This document shows positions 36,122 to 45,414 of a stretch of 50,556 nucleotides of DNA, piece by piece (positions within the stretch are counted from its first letter, which is position 1; every line of letters begins with the position of its first letter). The notes beneath the pieces are model-generated. The model was given only the letters and a program-made list of their open reading frames with translations. It did no database searches and had not been told where the DNA came from. Location of the stretch: assembly GCA_947380605.1 (NCBI GenBank), contig CANCRO010000007.1, positions 1-50,556 on the forward strand, read 5' to 3'. The position numbers were made by a program, and so were the translations under genes. This stretch comes from Chitinophagaceae bacterium. GTDB taxonomy: Bacteria; Bacteroidota; Bacteroidia; Chitinophagales; Chitinophagaceae.

Positions 36122-37027
36122 ATGGAAAATAATACTTCCTTACAACAGCAACTTCTTGAAGCAGGTGTTCACTTTGGTCACTTGAAAAAGAAGTGGAACC
36201 CTAAAATGTTACCTTACATTTTTGCTGAGAAAAAAGGTATTCACATCATTGACCTGAATAAAACCGTAGAAGGTTTACAGGAAACTGCTGCTGCATTGAA
36301 ATCAATTGCAAAAAGCGGTAAGAAAATTATGTTTGTGGCTACTAAGAAACAAGCAAAAGAAATCGTTTCTGATTGCGCTAAGCGTATTAATATGCCTTTC
36401 GTTACAGAGCGTTGGTTAGGTGGTATGCTTACCAATTTTAACACGGTTCGTAAGAGTGTTAAGAAAATGCAGAGCATTGAAAAAATGTTGAACGATGGTA
36501 GTATCGATAACCTAACTAAAAAAGAGCGTTTAACACTTACCCGTGATAAAGATAAGATGGAAAAGGTGTTGGGTGGTATTGCTCAAATTAGCCGTGTACC
36601 CGCTGCCTTATTTTTAGTGGATATTGGACATGAGCATATTGCTTTAGCAGAAGCGAAGCGTTTAAATATTACCACTTTTGGTATGGTAGATACTAACTGC
36701 GATCCAAATAAAGTTGAATTTGCTATTCCTGCAAATGACGATGCAACCAAGTCAATTGCGATCATTGTAAACTACATTGTTGCTGCTATTGCTGAAGGTT
36801 TGGCAGAGCGTCAAGCAGAAAAAGATGAAGATGATAGCAGTGCTGATAGCGAAGAAAGTGCAGAAGCAAAAGCAGCTCGTTTTGAGCAAAAAGCAGATGG
36901 TGGAGAAGATAGAGGTAAAAGATCAAAAGGTGGAGCACCTACTAAGCGTCGTATTTCAAGTGCAGGACCAGGTGGTGCCGGCGGTGGAAGAAAGCCAGCG
37001 GGCGGTGGAGCTGGTGGAGCAAGATAA
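36122..37027 (+). CDS. rpsB: 30S ribosomal protein S2 with a Gly-rich tail
   Basis: A small-subunit protein of the outer body. The conserved core (about 1-225) contains LLEAGVHFGHLKKKWNPKM, ERWLGGMLTNFNT and DIGHEHIALAEAKRLN. The frame is open back to 36071 but that stretch would translate the TTTTCAAA repeat. The ATG at 36122 (MENNTSLQQQ) gives the family N terminus. After residue about 235 there is a 65-residue acidic then Arg/Gly/Pro-rich extension (EDDSSADSEESAEAKA, then GGAPTKRRISSAGPGG and GGGRKPAGGGAGGAR). Low-complexity S2 tails occur in this phylum, but this one is glycine-rich and its role is unknown. The sequence of the tail keeps the same frame and base bias, so it is not a frameshift. 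Confidence 0.95.
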   Translation: MENNTSLQQQLLEAGVHFGHLKKKWNPKMLPYIFAEKKGIHIIDLNKTVEGLQETAAALKSIAKSGKKIMFVATKKQAKEIVSDCAKRINMPFVTERWLGGMLTNFNTVRKSVKKMQSIEKMLNDGSIDNLTKKERLTLTRDKDKMEKVLGGIAQISRVPAALFLVDIGHEHIALAEAKRLNITTFGMVDTNCDPNKVEFAIPANDDATKSIAIIVNYIVAAIAEGLAERQAEKDEDDSSADSEESAEAKAARFEQKADGGEDRGKRSKGGAPTKRRISSAGPGGAGGGRKPAGGGAGGAR

Positions 37028-37098
37028 CAATTGACTTTCCAAAGGGGAAAGTAGCGATTGATCTTTTAGTTCTTTAATTAACAATTTTATAATTCAGT

Positions 37099-37132
37099 AA
37101 AAATTCATTTGTGTTAATACAAATGAATTTTT
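37099..37132 (+). terminator. Perfect 14-bp hairpin between rpsB and tsf
   Basis: AAAAATTCATTTGT pairs with ACAAATGAATTTTT around a 6-nt loop, ending in T5. It lies 19 bp before the tsf ATG. It could end the rplM-rpsI-rpsB transcript or attenuate entry into tsf. Confidence 0.65.
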
Positions 37133-37150
37133 GCAGTTAAAAATATTATT

Positions 37151-37972
37151 ATGAGTGCAACTATAACAGCAGCAGACATTAATAAATTACGTCAGTCAAC
37201 TGGCGCAGGCATGTTGGATTGCCGCAAAGCATTAACAGAAAGTAATGGTGATTTTGAAGCAGCTATTGATTGGTTGCGTAAACAAGGTCAGAAAGTAGCT
37301 GCAAAGCGTAGCGACCGTGAAGCAAAGGAAGGCGTTATTTTAGCAAAAACTACCGCAGATAATAAAACAGGTATGATTGTTTGTGTTAGCTGTGAAACTG
37401 ATTTTGTAAGTAAAAATGCTGAGTTTGTTGCTTTTACACAAAGCATTATGGATGCAGCGATTGCTAACAATGTTACTTCTGCAGAGGCTTTAAATGAAGT
37501 GACAATCAATGGAGCTAAAATAGCTGAATTGATCAATGATAAACTAGCCGCTATCGGTGAAAAAATAGCTATCAAATTTGAGCGCGTAGATGCAGCTTAT
37601 GTTGCCTCTTATATTCATGGAGCTAATCGCATGGGTGTTTTAGTTGGTTTTAATAAAGCTGCTGCGGATGCAGGTAAAGATGTGGCAATGCAAATTGCTG
37701 CTATGAATCCATTAGCCGTTGATGAAACTTCAATTTCTCCTGAAACGATTGCTAGAGAAAGAGATATTGCAATTGAGCAAATTAAAGCAGAAGGTAAGCC
37801 AGCAGAAATGGCTGAAAAAATTGCGGTAGGAAAAGTGAATAAGTTCTTTAAGGATAACACCTTATTAGCACAAGCTTTTGTAAAGGATAATAGTAAGAGT
37901 GTTTCTGAATACCTTAAGAGTGTAGATGCTGATTTAAAAGTGACTGAATTTAAAAGAATTGCACTAGGCTAA
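37151..37972 (+). CDS. tsf: Elongation factor Ts
   Basis: A nucleotide exchange factor for EF-Tu. The 273 residues show the N-terminal UBA-like domain with LRQSTGAGMLDCRKAL (about 11-26), the EF-Tu-contacting DFEAAIDWLRKQG and the core CETDFVSKN (about 81-89). The C-terminal module is present (MQIAAMNPLAV, then a coiled segment). Its position after rpsB is the conserved arrangement of these two genes. A clear terminator follows. Confidence 0.97.
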   Translation: MSATITAADINKLRQSTGAGMLDCRKALTESNGDFEAAIDWLRKQGQKVAAKRSDREAKEGVILAKTTADNKTGMIVCVSCETDFVSKNAEFVAFTQSIMDAAIANNVTSAEALNEVTINGAKIAELINDKLAAIGEKIAIKFERVDAAYVASYIHGANRMGVLVGFNKAAADAGKDVAMQIAAMNPLAVDETSISPETIARERDIAIEQIKAEGKPAEMAEKIAVGKVNKFFKDNTLLAQAFVKDNSKSVSEYLKSVDADLKVTEFKRIALG

Positions 37973-37986
37973 TGCAGATAAAAATA

Positions 37987-38019
37987 TAAAAAAGCGAAAC
38001 ATAAAGTTTCGCTTTTTTT
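37987..38019 (+). terminator. Terminator of tsf
   Basis: A 12-bp stem AAAAAGCGAAAC/GTTTCGCTTTTT with an ATAAA loop and T7 tract lies 17 bp after the stop codon. Confidence 0.93.
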
Positions 38020-38130
38020 ATGCATAGTCGAGTTACTCTTTAATTTTCGCAGGTATTTTTAAGGAGTTCCTTTAACAATAATCACAGTAAAATAATTTTA
38101 AAAATATATCTTCGTTAAAATTTTAACAAT

Positions 38131-38844
38131 ATGGCACCAAAATTTAAGCGTGTACTTCTGAAGCTTTCCGGTGAATCTTTGATGGGAGATAAAAATTTCG
38201 GATTGGATAGCCAAGTGATCAGTCGTTATGCGAAGGATATTAAAAGTATCATTGAGTTAGGCGTACAGGTAGCGATTGTTATAGGGGGAGGAAATATTTA
38301 TCGCGGTATGAATGAGGCTGAAACAGGTATTGAGCGGGCGCAAGGCGATTATATGGGGATGTTGGCTACCGTGATTAATGGTATGGCATTGCAAAGTGGA
38401 TTAGAAAAAGAAGGGGTTTATACTCGTTTACAAAGTGCCATTAAAATGGAACAAATTGCAGAACCCTATATTCGTAGAAGGGCTATCAGGCATTTGGAAA
38501 AAGGGAGAGTCGTAATTTTTGGAGCCGGTACTGGTAATCCATATTTTACTACTGATACGGCAGGCTCTTTGAGAGCGATCGAAATACAAGCGGATGTTAT
38601 TCTTAAAGGTACTAGGGTAGATGGTATCTATTCAGCCGATCCTGAAAAAGACCCTACTGCAACAAAATATTCAACTATCTCTTTTACAGAGTGCATCAAT
38701 AAAAATTTAAAAGTCATGGACATGACGGCATTTACTTTGTGTATGGAAAATGAATTACCAATTATTGTATTTGATATGAATGCAACGGGTAATTTATTAA
38801 AAGTAGTTTCAGGCGAAAAGGTTGGAACATTAGTAAAGGGCTAA
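38131..38844 (+). CDS. pyrH: UMP kinase
   Basis: Phosphorylates UMP to UDP with ATP in pyrimidine nucleotide synthesis. The 237 residues are of the bacterial hexameric amino-acid-kinase-fold type: [12 protein letters not shown] (about 8-19), [10 protein letters not shown] (about 50-59), [19 protein letters not shown] (about 135-153) and [16 protein letters not shown]. Usual length. It lies after the tsf terminator and so probably has its own promoter. The rpsB-tsf-pyrH order is the widely conserved one. frr, which often follows, is absent here. Confidence 0.96.
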   Translation: MAPKFKRVLLKLSGESLMGDKNFGLDSQVISRYAKDIKSIIELGVQVAIVIGGGNIYRGMNEAETGIERAQGDYMGMLATVINGMALQSGLEKEGVYTRLQSAIKMEQIAEPYIRRRAIRHLEKGRVVIFGAGTGNPYFTTDTAGSLRAIEIQADVILKGTRVDGIYSADPEKDPTATKYSTISFTECINKNLKVMDMTAFTLCMENELPIIVFDMNATGNLLKVVSGEKVGTLVKG

Positions 38845-38858
38845 TTAAATAATTCTAT

Positions 38859-38900
38859 CAATGAAAAGAGCTTTCGAATTTTCGGAAGCTCTTTTCATTG
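38859..38900. terminator. 18-bp hairpin after pyrH
   Basis: CAATGAAAAGAGCTTTCG (38859-38876) pairs along its whole length with 38883-38900 (one G-U pair, 6-nt AATTTT loop), starting 14 bp after the pyrH stop. No separate T tract follows, though the 3' arm contains CTTTTC. It is a likely transcript end or processing-stable 3' structure. Confidence 0.65.
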
Positions 38901-39103
38901 AGGGGCATACCGAATTAATTTTATATCGACTAGCGATAAAAAACGGACAGGTTAAATTGAATATTTTAAAGAAAAACGGACTAGGAAAGCAGGTTGAATA
39001 AGGGAGTGGTAATCAATCCAACAGGACAGAACAGGAGTTCTTTAAGGGGAATTAAGTTGATAAGTTGATAGGTCTCCCCAAACAACTTATCAACCGAAAT
39101 GTA

Positions 39104-39265
39104 TTAAGCTTTCTTTTTTGCTACTTTTTTCTTAGGAGCTACTTCTTCTTTACTTGCTGCTGCTGCTGCCACTACTACTTTTTTAGCTGGTTTTGCAGGT
39201 CTAGATTTCCCGAAAGAACCTTTTGCAATTTTACCTTTTTTTGTTTTGATATCTCCGCGTCCCAT
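39104..39265 (-). CDS. 30S ribosomal protein THX
   Basis: A small basic ribosomal protein known from Thermus and common in Bacteroidota. The start MGRGDIKTKKGKIAKGSFGK at 39265 is the family signature; the upstream open frame to 39310 is not part of it. The remaining sequence (RPAKPAKKVVVAAAAAS, then KEEVAPKKKVAKKKA) is an Ala/Lys-rich tail of about 30 residues that ordinary THX proteins of about 25-35 residues lack. It resembles histone H1-like tails. It sits directly downstream of the HU gene, separated by a terminator. Its full length is 53 residues. Confidence 0.85.
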   Translation of the reverse strand: MGRGDIKTKKGKIAKGSFGKSRPAKPAKKVVVAAAAASKEEVAPKKKVAKKKA

Positions 39266-39298
39266 GATAGTATTTTTAATTGAGTGAAATGGAATAAG

Positions 39299-39336
39299 AT
39301 AAAAAAGCAAGACATGAAATACGTCTTGCTTTTTTT
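39299..39336. terminator. Bidirectional terminator between HU and THX genes
   Basis: A 13-bp stem AAAAAAGCAAGAC/GTCTTGCTTTTTT with a 9-nt loop carries the A and T tracts in its arms. It stops the HU transcript on the minus strand. Confidence 0.88.
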
Positions 39337-39354
39337 AATGTACTTAACTGATCA

Positions 39355-39624
39355 TTAGATTTTAGAAGACAATTCTTTACCAGCTTTAAATTTAGCTACT
39401 TTTTTAGCTTTAATTTTAATAACTGCTCCTGTCTGAGGATTACGGCCATTGCGGGCTGCTCTCTTAGATACAGAGAAAGTACCAAAACCAACTAAGGTAA
39501 CTTTACCATTACCTTTTAATGTTTTTGTAACTGCTGCAACGAATGAGTCTAAAGTTGCATTTGCTTGTGTTTTGGTGATGCCAGCATCATCAGAAATTTT
39601 TGCGATTAATTCTGCTTTGTTCAT
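39355..39624 (-). CDS. HU family DNA-binding protein
   Basis: A dimeric nucleoid protein that bends DNA. The 89 residues are normal for HU: MNKAELIAKISDDAGITKTQANATLDSF at the N terminus (split across two helices), GFGTFSVSKRAARNGRNPQTG (the signature and DNA-contacting arm, about 46-66) and the C-terminal IKAKKVAKFKAGKELSSKI. A TATATTTG box (39659-39652, minus strand) lies 28 bp before the start and fits a -7 element, although no good -33 box pairs with it. Confidence 0.95.
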   Translation of the reverse strand: MNKAELIAKISDDAGITKTQANATLDSFVAAVTKTLKGNGKVTLVGFGTFSVSKRAARNGRNPQTGAVIKIKAKKVAKFKAGKELSSKI

Positions 39625-39784
39625 AATTGAGTTTTTAAAAGTTTACATCAACAAATATAGATGGTTTTTTATTCCAATAATATTTTTTTCTTTTTTTAAA
39701 AAAAAAGAAATCGCTGTAAGTCCCCAGCTTAAAGGATTTAAGGTAAATCGATCCTTTTTAATTGACAAGAGAAGGGAGGAGTTG

Positions 39785-39823
39785 AAACAATGAAACCCTT
39801 TGCTGTAAAGGGTTTCATTGTTT
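39785..39823. terminator. Perfect 17-bp hairpin after the DUF4286 gene
   Basis: 39785-39801 pairs perfectly with 39807-39823 around a GCTGT loop, about 90 bp past the DUF4286 stop on the minus strand. The T tract on that side is short (TTGTTTC), so termination is likely but not certain. Confidence 0.65.
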
Positions 39824-39913
39824 ATTGAGGAAAAATTCAGTATCTACGCGGATTTGCTGACAATATAAGGAGGAATTTGATTGAACAAAAGTACTATTTT
39901 TAATTTTACACAT

Positions 39914-40219
39914 TTAGTTAACAACCTGCATTATAGAGCTAAAAGCAATGAATTGGTCACCCCATTTTTCATATGACTTTTTTCTTAATTCATTCGAAAA
40001 TAGCTCTATGTATCGGTTATATTGGGCTTTACTTTCGGTATGAAATTGTAAAGCATAGGTTGGACCTTCTGATTCATCGGTTTCTAATAATTGTAAAATA
40101 GTAGAATGAGTAAAACAGCCTGTATTTAAAATAGCTGGAATATGCTCAACTTTCACCCAGATAAGCCAATTTGGTACAATGGAAGGGTGCACCTTAATAG
40201 TAACATTATAAATGATCAT
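39914..40219 (-). CDS. DUF4286 family protein
   Basis: 101 residues. The pattern MIIYNVTIKVHPSIVPNWL, WVKVEHIPAILNTGCF and YALQFHTESKAQYNRYIE matches the DUF4286 family, restricted mainly to Bacteroidota and predicted to have a ferredoxin-like (dimeric barrel) fold. Function is unknown. It lies 67 bp downstream of the exonuclease III gene on the same strand and may share its transcript. Confidence 0.85.
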   Translation of the reverse strand: MIIYNVTIKVHPSIVPNWLIWVKVEHIPAILNTGCFTHSTILQLLETDESEGPTYALQFHTESKAQYNRYIELFSNELRKKSYEKWGDQFIAFSSIMQVVN

Positions 40220-40286
40220 TTGTAAAAAGTTTAAAAATTCTATCTTTTAGTACTCAATAGAAATCCAGGTGACGTTGATGCTTTGT

Positions 40287-41054
40287 TTAAGATTTGAGTT
40301 CTAAATAAACTGGGCAGTGATCACTATGCTTTACATCGGGATAAATGTCCGCATCTACTAATTGTTGTTTTAATGGAGTAGTTACTGAAATGTAATCTAT
40401 TCTCCAGCCTTTATTGTTTAAGCGTACGGAAGGGAAACGCTGGCTCCACCAACTATAGCGGTGAGGTTCTTTATGAAATTCTCTAAATGTGTCAATCCAC
40501 CCACTTGCTAAAAATTGAGTCATCCATTCTCTTTCTTGAGGTAAAAAACCACTGCTATTTTTATTTCCCTTTGGATCATGAATGTCAATTTCTTCGTGCG
40601 CTATATTATAGTCACCACACAATATTATTTTTGGATGCGTTTTTTTTAATTTGTTTAAATAAATTTTCAGTTCATCCAACCAAGTATATTTAAATTGTTG
40701 TCTAAGCTCACCGCTGGTACCTGATGGAAAGTAGGCGTTAATGAGTCGAATATCTCCGAAATCGAGTTGTATTACCCTGCCTTCATCATCACTTTCCTTA
40801 TGCCCACTTCCAGTTATTACCTGATCGGGTTTTATTTTTGAAAATACGGCTACCCCACTATAGCCTTTTTTCTGAGCGCTAAACCAATGGTGGTGGAAGC
40901 CCAAAGCATCCAACAACTTGGTGTCAACATCATCTTTAGTTGCCTTGGTTTCTTGAAGGCAGATGATATCTGCAGGATTTGTTTTTAACCAATCAATAAA
41001 TCCTTTTTTTAGAACTGCTCTTATGCCATTAACATTGTAGGATATGATTCGCAT
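40287..41054 (-). CDS. xth: Exodeoxyribonuclease III / AP endonuclease
   Basis: A base-excision repair enzyme that cuts at abasic sites and trims 3' ends. The 255 residues carry all family motifs: YNVNGIRAVLKKGF (5-18), the metal ligand Glu in CLQETKA, ILCGDYNIAHEEIDIHDP, the product-site NNKGWRIDYISV and the catalytic HSDHCPV at the C terminus. Its length is standard for the XthA/ExoA class. It is probably the promoter-proximal gene of a short operon with the DUF4286 gene. Confidence 0.95.
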   Translation of the reverse strand: MRIISYNVNGIRAVLKKGFIDWLKTNPADIICLQETKATKDDVDTKLLDALGFHHHWFSAQKKGYSGVAVFSKIKPDQVITGSGHKESDDEGRVIQLDFGDIRLINAYFPSGTSGELRQQFKYTWLDELKIYLNKLKKTHPKIILCGDYNIAHEEIDIHDPKGNKNSSGFLPQEREWMTQFLASGWIDTFREFHKEPHRYSWWSQRFPSVRLNNKGWRIDYISVTTPLKQQLVDADIYPDVKHSDHCPVYLELKS

Positions 41055-41088
41055 GATAGGAATAATTTATGGATTCAATTTAATTCAT

Positions 41089-41883
41089 TTACCGGGATCC
41101 TACTGGAAAAGTAGCCCCTAAACTTGCAATCATTTCATAAGTGCCAAAAGCATGCTTGGCAGTGCCTTGATATACTTTCAAATTGGAATATCGGGCATAA
41201 TCCAATTTATTGGAATATTCTAGAAATATATATTTAAAGAAGGTAGTGCGAATAGCGGTCTCCACTCCAATATTCCATCCACCTAATTGAAACCCTGGCT
41301 GGTTGGATTGACCAAAAAAGCTATTCTCCACGTGGGGAATTACAGGCCCAATACCAGCTTTACCTAGAAGGTCTATTTTTATATTCCCATCCTTAGTTGC
41401 ATACCATTGCCATCTTTTTACGATATTGAAAAGTAAAAAATTAGCTCCATTGTTAAGGTAATAATGAAATCCATTGGCAGCTGAAAAGTTCACGGTACTA
41501 TCAATCGGTCTATTATTCAAAGTGCCTTTTATTCTTGCAGCCTGATCTGCAAAAATGTATTTTGTATGGTCAAAATTGATTTCGAAGGCAATACCTTTTT
41601 TCTTATTGACAAAGAGTCCAAAACGGTAATTGTATTGAGGAATTGAGATAGGCACTTTAAATAAAGCCTCATCCCAGCCAGGGTGGTCGTGCCCTTTAAT
41701 ACCTACAAAACTATAATCATTTCCTAAATTAGGTTGACTGATTTTAACTGAACTAGGAGTATACCATTCTTTGTTGTAGCCCCACGAAAAATAGAATTCT
41801 TTGGTCCTTTCTTTTTTCTTGTTTTGTGCTTCAATACTAGAATTACTCAAAACTAAAAGGAATAGAATGGGCAGAATTTTCAC
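41089..41883 (-). CDS. Exported beta-rich outer-membrane-like protein
   Basis: 264 residues. A signal peptide (about 1-19, ILFLLVLSNSSIEAQ) is followed by alternating aromatic strands (FYFSWGYNKEWYTPSS, YNYRFGLFVNKKKGIAFEINFDHTKY, LEYSNKLDYARYSN) and ends in hydrophobic strand ATFPVGSR. This is the look of a small outer-membrane barrel, but I recognise no named family. It lies 34 bp upstream of the exonuclease gene on the same strand. Whether they form one transcript is unclear. Confidence 0.72.
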   Translation of the reverse strand: MKILPILFLLVLSNSSIEAQNKKKERTKEFYFSWGYNKEWYTPSSVKISQPNLGNDYSFVGIKGHDHPGWDEALFKVPISIPQYNYRFGLFVNKKKGIAFEINFDHTKYIFADQAARIKGTLNNRPIDSTVNFSAANGFHYYLNNGANFLLFNIVKRWQWYATKDGNIKIDLLGKAGIGPVIPHVENSFFGQSNQPGFQLGGWNIGVETAIRTTFFKYIFLEYSNKLDYARYSNLKVYQGTAKHAFGTYEMIASLGATFPVGSR

Positions 41884-42011
41884 GTATCGCTGTATTTATT
41901 TTATCCTGTAAAATTAGGTAAAAAGAATGCGCCTTAGCATTAATGTTTCTATAAAAATTTTCTATAAGATGTTGTTGAAGAAAACCCTTGATAGCAATAG
42001 GATAGATGTTG

Positions 42012-44729
42012 TTAGTCCAAAATCGGACTTAACCATTTTTTTGCTTCATCCAATGGCATTCCTTTTCTTTGGGCATAATCTTTTAACTGGTCTTCATTTA
42101 TTTTTCCAACACCAAAGTATTTACTAGCAGGATTGGCAAAATACCATCCGCATACAGAGGAAGCTGGATACATGGCTAATGATTCAGTTAAATGAATTCC
42201 GGTTGCCTTTTCACCACCGAGTAGATCAAATAATTTATATTTTTCTGTATGATCAGGGCAGGCAGGATAACCAGGGGCAGGGCGTATTCCTAAGTATTCT
42301 TCTTTGATTAACTGCTCATTGGTTAGATGTTCATCGGTAGCATATCCCCAATAGTCGAGCCTTGTTTTTTTATGTAATAATTCTGCGAACGCTTCAGCTA
42401 GTCGATCAGCCAGCGCTTGTAAGATTATTTTATTATAATCATCTAGCTGATCCTCTAATCTTTTTATATGGGGTTCTATTCCTTCAATGGTTACAGAAAA
42501 TGCTCCAATATAGTCAGTGCCAGTGCCTTCTTTTTTTATGAAGTCTGCTAAAGATAAATTCGGTTGTCCAGCCGCTTTTTTTATTTGTTGACGTAAAAAT
42601 TCTAAATGAATTGAACCCTGCTCATTATTGATTGACACAGTGTCTGGAGCAGTTTTTTCTGCAGGCCAAAAACCAACGACTCCTCTAGCAGTTAGCCAAT
42701 TTTCATCAATGATTTGTTTCAAAAGTTTTTGCGCATCCTTATATAAAAGTGTTGCAGCAGAACCAATTACTTCGTCCGAAAGTAATGCTGGAAATTTGCC
42801 ATGCATTTCCCAAGCAATAAAAAAAGGTTGCCAATCTATAAACTCAGCTATTTCTGCTAATGAGTATTTTTCTAAAATTTTAGTACCAGTAAAGGAAGGT
42901 TTCACTGGTGTAAAATTATTCCATTCCACGGTTGCAGGATTTTGTTGAGCTTCTTCAAACGGCAAATAATTTTTGATCGTTTTTTTATTAGAAAAATCTT
43001 CCTTCAGTTGGTCGTATTCTTTTTTTATGCCGTTAAGGAAATCAGGTTTTTGTTCTTTACTTAACAAACTACCGGCAACGGTTACACTCCTGCTGGCATC
43101 TAATACATGGATTACGCCATGGTCATATTGTTGAGCAATTTTAACAGCGGTATGCATCCGAGAAGTAGTGGCACCACCAATTAACAGCGGTTGATTCATT
43201 CCTCTTCTTTTCATTTCGTGGGCCACATGCACCATTTCATCTAGTGATGGAGTAATTAGGCCACTTAGTCCAATGATATCTACTTTGTTTTTGATGGCGG
43301 CATCTAAAATTTTATCCGTAGGTACCATTACTCCAAGGTCAATAATATCATAGCCATTACAACCTAATACAACTCCTACAATATTTTTACCAATATCATG
43401 TACATCACCTTTTACGGTTGCTAGCAGAATTTTTGCAGCACCTGCAGATTCTTCATTCGTTGTTCCGGCAGCAAGATGTGCCTGCTTTCTATCTTCTTTT
43501 TCTTGTTCAATAAAAGGAGTGAGGACTGCTACCGCTTTTTTCATTACTCGGGCACTTTTTACTACCTGAGGTAAAAACATTTTGCCTGCACCAAACAAAT
43601 CTCCCACAATATTCATCCCGTCCATCAGTGGCCCTTCAATTACATCTAAAGGTTTTGCATAAGCGAGTCTAGCTTCTTCTGTATCCGCATCAATGTATTC
43701 GGTAATCCCATTGACTAATGCATGGGAAAGTCTTTTTTCGACCGATTCATTTCTCCATTTTTCGTCTTTGATTTCTACCTTACCTTTTGCTTTTACTTTT
43801 TCAGCATGCAGAATTAATTTTTCGGTAGCTTCATTATTTTCATTGTTTCTATTTAATATTACATCTTCACAAAGTTCACGAAGGGTTGGTTCAATTTCAT
43901 CGTATACCACCAACTGGCCTGCATTTACTATCCCCATGTCCATCCCCGCTTTGATAGCATAAAATAAGAAAACACTGTGGATGGCTTCTCTTACATGGTC
44001 ATTGCCTCTGAAAGAAAAAGATACATTACTTACACCACCACTGACTTTTGTTAGCGGCATCAATTTTTTAATTTCTTTGGTAGCCTCTATAAAGTCCACC
44101 GCATAGTTACTGTGCTCTTCAATTCCAGTAGCAATGGCAAAAATATTGGGATCAAAAATAATATCCTGCGGGTCGAAGCCTACTTGCTCTGTTAATATTT
44201 TGTACGCACGATGACAAATTTCTATTTTTCTCTCTTTAGTATCCGCCTGTCCTATTTCATCAAATGCCATTACAATTACGGAAGCCCCATAGCTCTTACA
44301 AATAAATGCTTGTTCAATAAACTTAGCTTCCCCCTCTTTCATAGAGATAGAGTTAACGATACACTTTCCTTGAACACATTTTAAGCCCGCCTCAATAATT
44401 TCGAATTTTGAGGAGTCAATCATGATTGGAATTCTTGCTATATCTGGTTCTGCTTGCACTAGATTTAAAAAAGTAGTCATTGCTTGCACTCCTTCAAGCA
44501 AGGCGTCATCCATGTTGATATCAATAATTTGCGCACCGCTTTCTACCTGCTGACGAGCAACACTTAAAGCTTGTTCATAAGAACCTTCTCTAATTAATCG
44601 CGCAAATAGCTTACTCCCAGTAACGTTGGTTCGCTCACCGACATTTACAAAGTTCGTTTCGGGCCTCACTACCAATGGTTCTAATCCGCTTAGTCGGAGG
44701 TAGGGCTTGATATGTACATTTTCACTCAT
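42012..44729 (-). CDS. metH: Methionine synthase, pterin/cobalamin/activation module
   Basis: The C-terminal three quarters of cobalamin-dependent methionine synthase as a separate 905-residue protein. It has a pterin-binding domain (about 15-290, [16 protein letters not shown]), a helical cap (about 310-410), a B12-binding domain with the ligand-bearing [12 protein letters not shown] (about 438-449; His is the lower axial ligand) and [13 protein letters not shown]. The SAM-binding activation domain (about 600-905) shows [15 protein letters not shown]. It transfers the methyl group from methyltetrahydrofolate through cobalamin to homocysteine bound by the other subunit (45415-46431). The start at 44729 lies 61 bp after the ORF6N gene. 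Splitting at the Hcy/pterin boundary is known in Bacteroidota. It needs the other gene for function. Confidence 0.95.
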   Translation of the reverse strand: MSENVHIKPYLRLSGLEPLVVRPETNFVNVGERTNVTGSKLFARLIREGSYEQALSVARQQVESGAQIIDINMDDALLEGVQAMTTFLNLVQAEPDIARIPIMIDSSKFEIIEAGLKCVQGKCIVNSISMKEGEAKFIEQAFICKSYGASVIVMAFDEIGQADTKERKIEICHRAYKILTEQVGFDPQDIIFDPNIFAIATGIEEHSNYAVDFIEATKEIKKLMPLTKVSGGVSNVSFSFRGNDHVREAIHSVFLFYAIKAGMDMGIVNAGQLVVYDEIEPTLRELCEDVILNRNNENNEATEKLILHAEKVKAKGKVEIKDEKWRNESVEKRLSHALVNGITEYIDADTEEARLAYAKPLDVIEGPLMDGMNIVGDLFGAGKMFLPQVVKSARVMKKAVAVLTPFIEQEKEDRKQAHLAAGTTNEESAGAAKILLATVKGDVHDIGKNIVGVVLGCNGYDIIDLGVMVPTDKILDAAIKNKVDIIGLSGLITPSLDEMVHVAHEMKRRGMNQPLLIGGATTSRMHTAVKIAQQYDHGVIHVLDASRSVTVAGSLLSKEQKPDFLNGIKKEYDQLKEDFSNKKTIKNYLPFEEAQQNPATVEWNNFTPVKPSFTGTKILEKYSLAEIAEFIDWQPFFIAWEMHGKFPALLSDEVIGSAATLLYKDAQKLLKQIIDENWLTARGVVGFWPAEKTAPDTVSINNEQGSIHLEFLRQQIKKAAGQPNLSLADFIKKEGTGTDYIGAFSVTIEGIEPHIKRLEDQLDDYNKIILQALADRLAEAFAELLHKKTRLDYWGYATDEHLTNEQLIKEEYLGIRPAPGYPACPDHTEKYKLFDLLGGEKATGIHLTESLAMYPASSVCGWYFANPASKYFGVGKINEDQLKDYAQRKGMPLDEAKKWLSPILD

Positions 44730-44790
44730 GATTTTTCACTTCTTTTTTATAAACTACGCTTCGATTGGATATCAATATTATTTAGTTAAT

Positions 44791-45309
44791 CTATTTCTTT
44801 TTTGGATAAGGAAATCCAATTGGATTTCGCTTACTCGAATCGGGTATTGAAATCAATTTTTTTAAAATGGTAAAGATGTTTTGAAGATCTTTATCATGGC
44901 CTGTTAGTTGCTTTTCTACCTTTTCAATTTTTAAAAACAACGCTTTATTTTCAATAAGTAGTTGTTTCATTTTTGTAAATACCCGGATGATTTGGATATT
45001 TACCTGAATGGCTGTTTCGGAATTCAGCACGCTCGACAACATAGCTACTCCCTGTTCTGTGAATGCATAGGGTAATTTTCGATTACCTCCCCAACTTGAA
45101 GACGCAAAATGCGACTTCAAGTGAAACCATTCATCACTAGACAGTTGAAACATAAAGTCAGGAGGAAAACGAGTATGATTTCTTTTTACTCGTTCATTTA
45201 ACCGCTTTACTTCAACTCCATACATTGCTGCAAGATCTTTATCAAGCATTATTTTAATACCTCGAATTAGTAATACCCGATCCACAATGAGCTGTTCTGT
45301 TATTTCCAT
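44791..45309 (-). CDS. ORF6N domain protein inserted between the metH halves
   Basis: 172 residues. The N-terminal about 110 form an ORF6N domain: LLIRGIKIMLDKDLAAMYGV, VKRLNERVKRNHTRFPPDFM, FQLSSDEW, YAFTEQGVAMLSSVLNSETA (the KilA-N-like DNA-binding fold). A coiled coil (about 118-160) follows and a short Lys/Pro-rich end. Such proteins are frequent in Bacteroidota as isolated genes of probable phage or mobile origin; their function is not established. It lies on the same strand as both methionine synthase halves (105 bp after the first, 61 bp before the second) and is probably transcribed with them. No inverted repeats or target duplications were seen at its edges. Confidence 0.88.
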   Translation of the reverse strand: MEITEQLIVDRVLLIRGIKIMLDKDLAAMYGVEVKRLNERVKRNHTRFPPDFMFQLSSDEWFHLKSHFASSSWGGNRKLPYAFTEQGVAMLSSVLNSETAIQVNIQIIRVFTKMKQLLIENKALFLKIEKVEKQLTGHDKDLQNIFTILKKLISIPDSSKRNPIGFPYPKKK

Positions 45310-45414
45310 TTAAGATGTTTTTATTGAATGATAGGGGCAAATTTTGCCACCTTTTTTAATAAAGGTTCTCTTAGGAAAATATAGAATTTATCAGCTTATT
45401 TTTATTAATACTTC

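Noticed and set aside
36777-37034. Alternative frame over the end of rpsB suggesting a frameshift
   Set aside because: The rpsB frame continues to its own stop with composition typical of an S2 tail; the other frame has no family resemblance.
44791-45309. ORF6N gene as part of an intact phage or transposon
   Set aside because: No other phage or transposase gene, terminal repeats or target duplication could be found around it.
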